Positions 57,967-64,000 of a DNA stretch of 64,000 nt are shown piece by piece. Numbering within the stretch: the first letter of the stretch is position 1; every line of letters begins with the position of its first letter. The stretch lies in contig JBBCBC010000007.1 of the NCBI GenBank assembly GCA_037126765.1, positions 40,589,394 to 40,653,393 on the forward strand, in the 5' to 3' direction. The stretch comes from Stenogyne calaminthoides (taxonomy: Eukaryota > Streptophyta > Magnoliopsida > Lamiales > Lamiaceae). The notes beneath the pieces were generated by a model. That model saw nothing but the letters and a program-made list of their open reading frames with translations. It did not search any database and was not told where the DNA came from. A program made the position numbers and the translations under genes.

Positions 57967-58086
57967 CACCAAACATTGTTCTTGATATATTGAAGATGGT
58001 TGGAGGCAGAGGACCCATCCAGTTGTTATATCCAATATACAAACCCTGTAAATGATTAAGTTGTCCAATCTCTTCTGGAATAATAC
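57967..58086 (-). pseudogene. LRR-RLK exon (shortened)
   Basis: 120 nt: GIIPEEIGQLNHLQGLYIGY, NNWMGPLPPTIFNISRTMFG. The second LRR lacks the expected LxxLxLSxNxIS segment (about six codons lost), yet frame and phase 1 are kept. The acceptor is TATACAG and the donor GTATATGATT. It follows the first exon (59843-59208) in frame. Confidence 0.75.
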
Positions 58087-58331
58087 CTGTATATTTGTAA
58101 GATATTAATTAGTAGTACAAAATATTATGCTTCATAAACAATTTAAAGAAGGGAGCACTCTTGCGTGAGACCGCCTCTCGATGATGATTTTGTGTAATTT
58201 GGGCATTGACACTTTAATATTTTGGGAGGAGGGGTGTTAACTGTGCTTAAATTATACTTAAATCTCATGCATGAGACCGCCTCATCTGATATTTTATTTT
58301 AAAAGAAATATTATTTGTATACCTATACCTA

Positions 58332-58580
58332 CGATAGGATAGACAATTTTACACTTGCGGTTGAATATTTTACGTGTTGAGAAAAAATGCGAAATAAGTT
58401 TATGACCTAAATATTTTAAGTCATTATTTAGTAGTATAAAATATTATTATACCTAAGTAAAGATTATATGTTGAATCCTAGCTAATATACTTCACTAATG
58501 AATTCAACACCAACGAAATAATAATTGAAATCATATAAACTATTGTCAAGTTGAAGTAGCAAAGAAAAGGCTAATCATCT
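58332..58580. repeat. Intronic duplication, copy B
   Basis: Partner of 57155-57390. It includes AGTTTATGACCTAAATATTT and ACTTCACTAATGAATTCAAC. It lies between LRR exons at 57967-58086 and 59208-59843, showing that the intron was copied with its exon unit. Confidence 0.85.
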
Positions 58581-58716
58581 AATAATTGAAATCATATAAA
58601 CTATTAGATATGGCTTTTGATGAAATAGCTAAAATAGATGTTGTATGTAGAGGAATTTCTTGTTAATTAATTAATTAATAAATTGGACACAATCATAGGA
58701 GATTCAAACGAATTAA

Positions 58717-58976
58717 GGGTCCTCTTGGTATGATTTAAGACTGGGAATGGTAATGGTAATGGATATTATTGAGGGGACAATTATTAAGGGTTATTGATTA
58801 CATTGTTATTGTTTGGTTATAACATCCACAATGAGTATCATGTGAGGCGGGTTGAGTGAGTGAGGGTAATCAATTGTTTACTTCTATTCTCATTACTTGT
58901 GTATCAAAACTATCAAACAACATCAATAGAAGTGATTTTCATTACCCACTTCCATTACCCCCAACCAAACGGACCC
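58717..58976. mobile_element. Tourist-type MITE
   Basis: 260 bp, ends GGGTCCTCTTGGTATGATTT and, reverse-complemented, GGGTCCGTTTGGTTGGGGGT, flanked by TAA at 58714-58716 and 58977-58979. Contains TGGTAATGGTAATGGATA. It lies in intron 1 of the LRR-RLK remnant. A worn relative is at 47535-47785. Confidence 0.85.
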
Positions 58977-59207
58977 TAAGTAAATTGAACTAATGAAAGA
59001 GTCAGTGGGCATGCCTAACTAAACACATAATTTTACAACCCTCTTGCGAAAGAAAATTATTGAAAGAGAAAAAAGAAGAAGCATACATAAGACACAAGAG
59101 AGAACAATGAAATCAGAACATGAGATTGAATGACACAATGAATTCGTTTAAAAAAGCAACAGAAACAACTTAAAATTTTTAAATACAAATTAAGATGGAG
59201 ATCATAC

Positions 59208-59843
59208 CACTAAAACTGTTCCAATTAAGGGACAACATCCGGAGCTCACTCAAGTTGTCAATTTGTCTAGGCACGTGTCCGAAAAATTTGTTGAGTTCTA
59301 AGTTAATACATTCAAGTTCCGAGCACTCATCCAAACTCAACGGAATTTCTCCATACAACTCATAATTTAATGATATATCAAGTTTTTTAAGTTTATGAAG
59401 GCTATGTTTGCACATGTCGACTGGCAAACTACTTGATAACTTATTGCCCCGCAGAAATAAAACTTGTAAGGATGACATGTTGAAAATGGACGGAGGAATA
59501 GGACCACTAAAAGAGTTCCTGTCTAGAGAAACAAGGAAAGAAAGATTTTCGATTTCTAAAGGAATACGACCTACAAGTCCCATACTTGAAATATCTAATG
59601 CAATCACCCTATTGAAGTCTGAGTCACAACTAACTCCAATCCAACTACAAATAGGATTTTCAACTGTCCAATTATTTTTCAACATGTTATAAGGATCTGA
59701 AGTGATGTAGAATTTCAAGGCAAGAAGTGAAGATTGATCGGGGTTGATGGTAGACTACCCGATTTGCTAGCTAGAACATAACCCCCGAAACACTCAACTA
59801 TCAAAAGCACTACAAATATCACTAATAGGAAAACCCTCCCCAT
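59208..59843 (-). pseudogene. LRR receptor-like kinase, first exon
   Basis: The ATG at 59843 opens a signal peptide (GRVFLLVIFVVLLIVECFGG). After LPSTP a one-base shift leads to DQSSLLALKFYITSDPYNML and the cap NNWTVENPICSWIGVSCDSD. LRRs follow: VIALDISSMGLVGRIPLEIE, PPSIFNMSSLQVLFLRGNKL, LKKLDISLNYELYGEIPLSL, LRMLSLNWNSFSG to a GTATGATCTCC donor. The style (IENLSFL, IFNMSSL) is that of subfamily XII-like plant LRR-RLKs such as FLS2/EFR relatives. No kinase domain is in the window. The frameshift in the cap region makes translation unlikely. Confidence 0.82.
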
Positions 59844-59859
59844 AACGCTTGATTTCAAT

Positions 59860-61134
59860 ATATGATGGCAGACATGAGTTGATTACAATATATTAATATG
59901 ATAAGATTGTTGTGGAAAAGGAACTGGAGGGAAAGTGACCAATTATATGCAAGTCAAGAGTCAATGCTCAAATAATTAAGTAATTAATCTATATGATAAG
60001 ATTGTTGTGGCAAAGGAGTGGTGTTGGGGGAGTGACCAATTAGATACAAGTCGAGAGTCATTGGTCAAGTCAATGAAAGACAATGTTTAATAATCAAATA
60101 TAAATTTCATTTAATTTGTTCATATTTTATAGAAATAGAAATTCGTTAAAAATAAATTAAATATCTATTTAAACAAGTGTAATCACACTTCTTTAGGGGG
60201 TGTTTGAAAAAAAAATTATAACTTTAAAAAAATAATTAAAATTAATAATTACGAAAAATTGATTAGTAGTAGAAGTTGATAATGTTTATAATTTTTTTTT
60301 AAAAAAAGTTAATAGTATTTGCAAAAAAAAAGATAAAAGTATTTAAAAAAGACTAATATATAAGTTACTAAAAACACTCTTTTTGAAACTTTTTAAACTT
60401 TAAACTTTTGAGAAAACTTTATTTTAATTTTAAAAAAAATCAAACACATCGAATTATTTATACACATAATTCTTAGTGACTATAATCACTTATATTTTTT
60501 CGTGAACACCCCCGTGTGATGAGATGGTTGGACTTCATGTTCTAGCAAAAAAGTGTAACTTTCAATTAATTAAAAAATATTAATTTTATATTTTATTTTT
60601 CGTTCATATTTTCTATGTCGTTCTGAATCTACTTTTAACGAACTACAAATCAAACTAATCATCCTCTTAACGAATCAAACTAATCATCCTCTTACGACGA
60701 TTTTTTGTTTGACATATTTTTGCATATATAAAAAAGTAAAATTTAATTTTAAAATATAAATTTTATTATTTTTAATTTATTTTGATTATATATGCTGAAT
60801 TTAAAAAATCTAATTTTTATTCTATAAATTCTATTAAATTTTAGACAAAATCTCTCATAGAATTGGTTTGCATGGATTTAAGATCCGTGCACTCACTCCA
60901 ACCTTACTCATGTATCCACATAACATGTCTAATATATTCAATGGATCAAGTATTTTTTAAAATGGGTCATTCTATTGCATGAGTGCACGGTGCACTGAGT
61001 GCATAAGAAACCCACTCACAATTTTAATATTATTTTATAAATTTTAGTATTTTGGAATGAGTTTAATGTATAAGTAAAATTATGTAATTAGTTTAGGACC
61101 ATGTAATTATTTTTTGAATTATGTCGAGAAAACA
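59860..61134. other. AT-rich spacer
   Basis: A 60-bp segment (AAGATTGTTGTGG...GTGACCAATTA) is duplicated at about 59900-59945 and 59998-60040. GCATGAGTGCACGGTGCACTGAGTGCA at 60975-61005 is palindromic. No gene is supported. Confidence 0.5.
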
Positions 61135-61420
61135 ATAAAAAGAGAGATTTTCAATTTCCAAAGAAACACAAAGATACAAATTTCATATTTGAAATATTCA
61201 ATGCAATTACCAAACTGAAGCCAGAGTCACAATCAACTCAAATACATCTAGAAAGAGAGTTTCCAATTAATTGTTCAATTATTTCTCAACTTGTAATGAG
61301 GATCTAAGAATTTTAAAGCAAAGGTTGAACGATGTTGATATTGCTATTAATTTTGCTAGCTACACCATAACCCCTTAAGCACGGCAAGTAGAAAAAATAG
61401 GGTAAACCTCTGCATAACAC
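61135..61420 (-). pseudogene. Decayed paralog of the LRR-RLK first exon
   Basis: Minus strand ATCAAGTGTTATGCAGAGGT, TAAGGGGTTATGGTGTAGCT and ATTGTGACTCTGGCTTCAGT align with 59870-59560 (signal peptide MQRFTLFFLLAVLKGL, then cap). Stops and deletions are frequent. It shows the receptor locus was once a tandem array. Confidence 0.7.
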
Positions 61421-61574
61421 TTGATTTCTATATATGTACAAATAGTTCTAACTAGTGAGGGTAAACAAAAGTTGAAGTTAAGTGCTTCCTTTTTTTTGGA
61501 AATAAATCATATCTACAAAGAAGTTTCTATAACTAATTTTAACATGTTAAGTTTAGCGAATTTGATGTTAGCAT

Positions 61575-61640
61575 TGTCATTAGTTCAAGTGGCGATTAGA
61601 GCTCGCTTAATTTTCAAGGTCTTGAGTTAAAATGCAGAGA
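61575..61640 (+). mobile_element. Possible SINE head
   Basis: TAGTTCAAGTGGCGATTAGA GCTCGCTTAA then CAAGGTCTTGAGTTAAAATG resembles the A box, spacer and a worn B box of tRNA-derived plant SINEs. The 3' tail was not found. Confidence 0.4.
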
Positions 61641-61790
61641 GAATATTTATTCCTCTTGTGGTGACCCTCTCTTGTGGGGTTGCGGTGCAGTTGCGATTTT
61701 GAGTTGCAGTTTCGGATAGTCCCCCTTTTGTGGTGGTTGCGGCTATGGTCTACAACGAAATGAAATGATATTGCCATGTGAAATTAAATC

Positions 61791-62097
61791 AAAATAGTCC
61801 CATAACTTTAATTTACATTTATTGAAATAGTCTCATAATTATCAAATTTTCAATTTAGTCTCATATGTAATCAATTTGATTCAATTTAGTTCCAAACTAT
61901 GAGGTTGCTCAAAATTGCCCAAAACGACGCGTTTTTAAGAAACGTAAAAAAAAAGCGTTGTTTTTGAGAAATTTTGAGCGACCTTCGGCGGCTTGGGACT
62001 AAATTAGATCAATTTATACATATGAGACTAAATTGAAAAAGTTGATAATTATGAGACCATTTCAATAAAGGTGCAAAGTTATGGAACAATTTTTTGT
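61791..62097. mobile_element. MITE with ~130-bp inverted arms
   Basis: Left arm AAAATAGTCCCATAACTTTA, TATTGAAATAGTCTCATAAT, TCAATTTAGTCTCATATGTA. The right arm is the complement of the same blocks ending TATGGAACAATTTTTT. Centre has AAACGACGCGTTTTTAAGAA. TTAAATC flanks both sides (61784-61790, 62098-62104). The long arms fit a Mutator-like or foldback element. Confidence 0.75.
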
Positions 62098-62104
62098 TTA
62101 AATC

Positions 62105-62757
62105 CTGGTAGTAGAATGAATTATTGTAATTGATTATATTAGAGAACTACTGTTATTAATTACTTTTTCTTAAAAAAAGATCTATTGTAATTCATGTTAG
62201 CATTGTTCCATCACCAGGTCGAAATCGACGCAGACGTGGTTCAAAATTTAAACTAAATCATAATCAGTACGTAACTATCTTATTTCCAAAAATGTTGGTT
62301 TGTTTATTTAAAATTACTGTGTAAAGCATGTCGACACTTGAAGAATTGTCTTTGTAGAAGACTAGAGAGGACTTTGGTTCAAATTCTTTTATGAGAATTA
62401 TTCGCAGTTGGCATGACCCAACTACTTTGACATTTTTTGCATTTTGTATTTATTGAGGAAAACGAAGGCGATAGAAATTAACTCTAGTAGAAAATTCATG
62501 TGGTTCTAAATTCTATGTATGCGTCACATTACACTGTAATCTGTATATTGTTTTACAGCTGCACAATACATGCGAGAAAGAAGCATGCATGTGCACTAAT
62601 CTAATAAAACCATTAAGATCAACAATTCCATTCTCAGTTCTAAGACAACGTATATGCTATGATATATGCCTCCCTGTCCTACAAACCGATATTACAAGAT
62701 GCTGGAGTTCTCAAAACAAGCGATGTGGAAGCTAGAGTATTTGCTTAGTGTTTATAC
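62105..62757. other. Spacer downstream of the YIP1 exon
   Basis: No continuation of the YIP1-type protein (expected after FLEEL) was recognised on the minus strand, so either its intron is longer or the gene is truncated here. GACTTTGGTTCAAATTCTTT at 62371 is a B-box-like word without an A box. Confidence 0.4.
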
Positions 62758-62994
62758 CTAGCTCCTCGAGGAACGGCGGTTCGTCGTCGAATCTGTTAGC
62801 GCGCCCATGACGCCGGAGGAGGGAATTGTGGCGGGCGGAGAAAGAGGTGAATCTTGTGGCGAGTTGACGTCGAAGGAGAGGAAGGGGAATGGCGGTGTTG
62901 GAGGATCTAGGGATTGGAATGGGCGGTGGGGAGGCGTTCTTTGAAGGGGCGAGATAGGTTTCACGAGCGGAAAAACCAATGGAACATTAGCCAT
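62758..62994 (-). pseudogene. YIP1-family membrane protein, first exon
   Basis: From the ATG at 62994: MANVPLVFPLVKPISPLQRT, a Pro-rich cytosolic stretch (PFQSLDPPTPPFPFLSFDVN), and in a second frame ANRFDDEPPFLEEL before a GTATAAA donor. Pro-rich N-termini followed by F.DEPPLL(D/E)ELGI are typical of plant YIP1-type proteins, which recycle Rab GTPases at Golgi membranes and have five transmembrane helices in later exons. A one-base shift at SSG/VMG breaks the frame. It faces the NFU copy at 63430 across about 430 bp. Confidence 0.6.
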
Positions 62995-64000
62995 GGATCG
63001 GTGAGATCTGGCTAGGGTTAATATAATCGGTTAATTAAATCCGTGGATTTTTGTAATTGTGAGTGGATTTATAGTCAAAATATCAAATCAAAATGTTTAA
63101 TTGAATGAATTTTGAGAGGAACGAACGCAGTAATTGTAGATGATGCACAACTCACAAGCTAAGGCATGTTTTTGTCTTTCAAGCTAAGGTATTATTTTTA
63201 TTCAAAAAAATATATTAAAAAAAAAACTTTTAATATTTAAAACAAAATTTATTTTTTAATACATGTCGCACTTCAATTTTGCCAGCAAAGGCTATAAAAC
63301 ACGCTTATGTTGATATGTGCTCACCACTTTGACGACTCTTTCCGAACATACACCCATATATATAAACACGTGTGTGTATTCTTTTCTAAAAACATATCCT
63401 CACGCGATTGAGAAACTCTGCAAAAATTAATGATGAGAAATTTTGGAAGGTTTATGCCGATCGATTCTCTCTCTACTATTATAATGGCGGATTATTTTCA
63501 AAACCATATAACTTTGGATAACGTTGCTCGGGGATTATACATATGCCACCGATTTATTTTTTTTTCTTCTTATTCTTCTTTAACATCGCATTTTAGAGAT
63601 CCCGCCGTTTTAACCTCGTTGAAGTCTTCTTTGAACCCCCTCAATTGAGCCATTTCAAGGTACGGTTCTTTAATCGAATCGAACATGTTGTATTAAGTTC
63701 GTTTTATATCATTAATTTCGATTTTTGAGGGTTTTAGAAAATACTAGGGATTTGGCAAACTTTTAGTATTTTAATTCTTGTTTCCCCTTTTGTTTATAAA
63801 TTTACGGGTTTTTTTTTTTATTGTTAGCTAATTTGAAATTTGGACTAGTGTAGTCTGAACAATATTTTGGATATATTTGCACTCTTTTACTTGCTAATTC
63901 TATATGTAAATTTTGGACTTATATGTTTATCATGCTCATGTTTTCCCCCCTTCTCATATCAGGCCATCTATTATGTATCATGAAATAATATGTTATTGTA
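62981..64000. repeat. Duplicated divergent promoter and NFU 5' region, copy 2
   Basis: Partner of 43031-44068, colinear to the window edge. It keeps the longer YIP1-type first exon, so it is closer to the original arrangement. Shared landmarks are GGTGAGATCTGGCTAGGGTT, TATAAACACGTGTGTGTATT (a TATA-like box with CACGTG) and the NFU leader. Confidence 0.9.
63430..63659 (+). pseudogene. NFU: NFU4/5-type gene, first exon of copy 2
   Basis: MMRNFGRFMPIDSLSTI opens the exon. The downstream transit-peptide part LTSLKSSLNPLN ends at a TGA because a C is missing from the C run present as six C in copy 1 (LNPPQLSHFQ). The donor CAAG|GTACGG is intact. Exons 2-3 would lie beyond the window, so whether this copy works cannot be judged here. 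A different start or a base-call error in the C run would restore it. Confidence 0.6.

Overview
The window is nuclear DNA of a flowering plant. It is AT-rich, has GT-AG introns, and is dense in LTR retrotransposons, MITEs and decayed gene copies. Protein matches are all plant families: CAP-H, DUF1664, NFU4/5-type, plant GH5, LRR-RLK/RLP, YIP1 and AGO4/6. The look of the LRR genes and repeats suggests a eudicot, perhaps Lamiales; that is a weak inference.

Layout. 0-8.9 kb: the only clearly intact genes. The 3' end of condensin CAP-H (+) converges on a complete 13-exon DUF1664 gene (-) that carries two MITEs in its introns. 8.9-19.7 kb: gene-poor repeats, including Helitron-like termini, a duplicated LTR-like block at 9.2 and 18.3 kb, a tRNA-type SINE, and a TACTATAGCTCATATCA minisatellite. 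19.8-25.1 kb: a complete but dead Ty1-copia element (-) with two LTRs and ACTCC target duplications, next to a broken PAH (SIN3-like) gene. 27-35.2 kb: Ty3-gypsy pol split by a hAT MITE with perfect 8-bp target duplications, a long LTR relic, a foldback element, a three-frame transposon-type ORF, and a gypsy LTR plus gag. 35.2-37.8 kb: an LTR and four tandem modules that look like plant snRNA promoters (USE + TATA).

37.8-47 kb: two GH5 glycosidase relics, a broken mitochondrial NFU gene behind a promoter shared with a YIP1-type gene, and a relic of a repeat protein. 49-62 kb: a decayed immune-receptor region with a truncated Ve-like RLP, a duplicated RLP 5' end, separate LRR-RLK exons on the minus strand and an Argonaute-4/6 fragment. 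62.8-64 kb: a second copy of the YIP1/NFU divergent promoter, cut by the window edge.

Overall: two working genes at the left, then about 55 kb where gene fragments are copied, invaded and broken by transposons. All exon boundaries were derived by eye from splice signals and reading-frame continuity; no database search was run.
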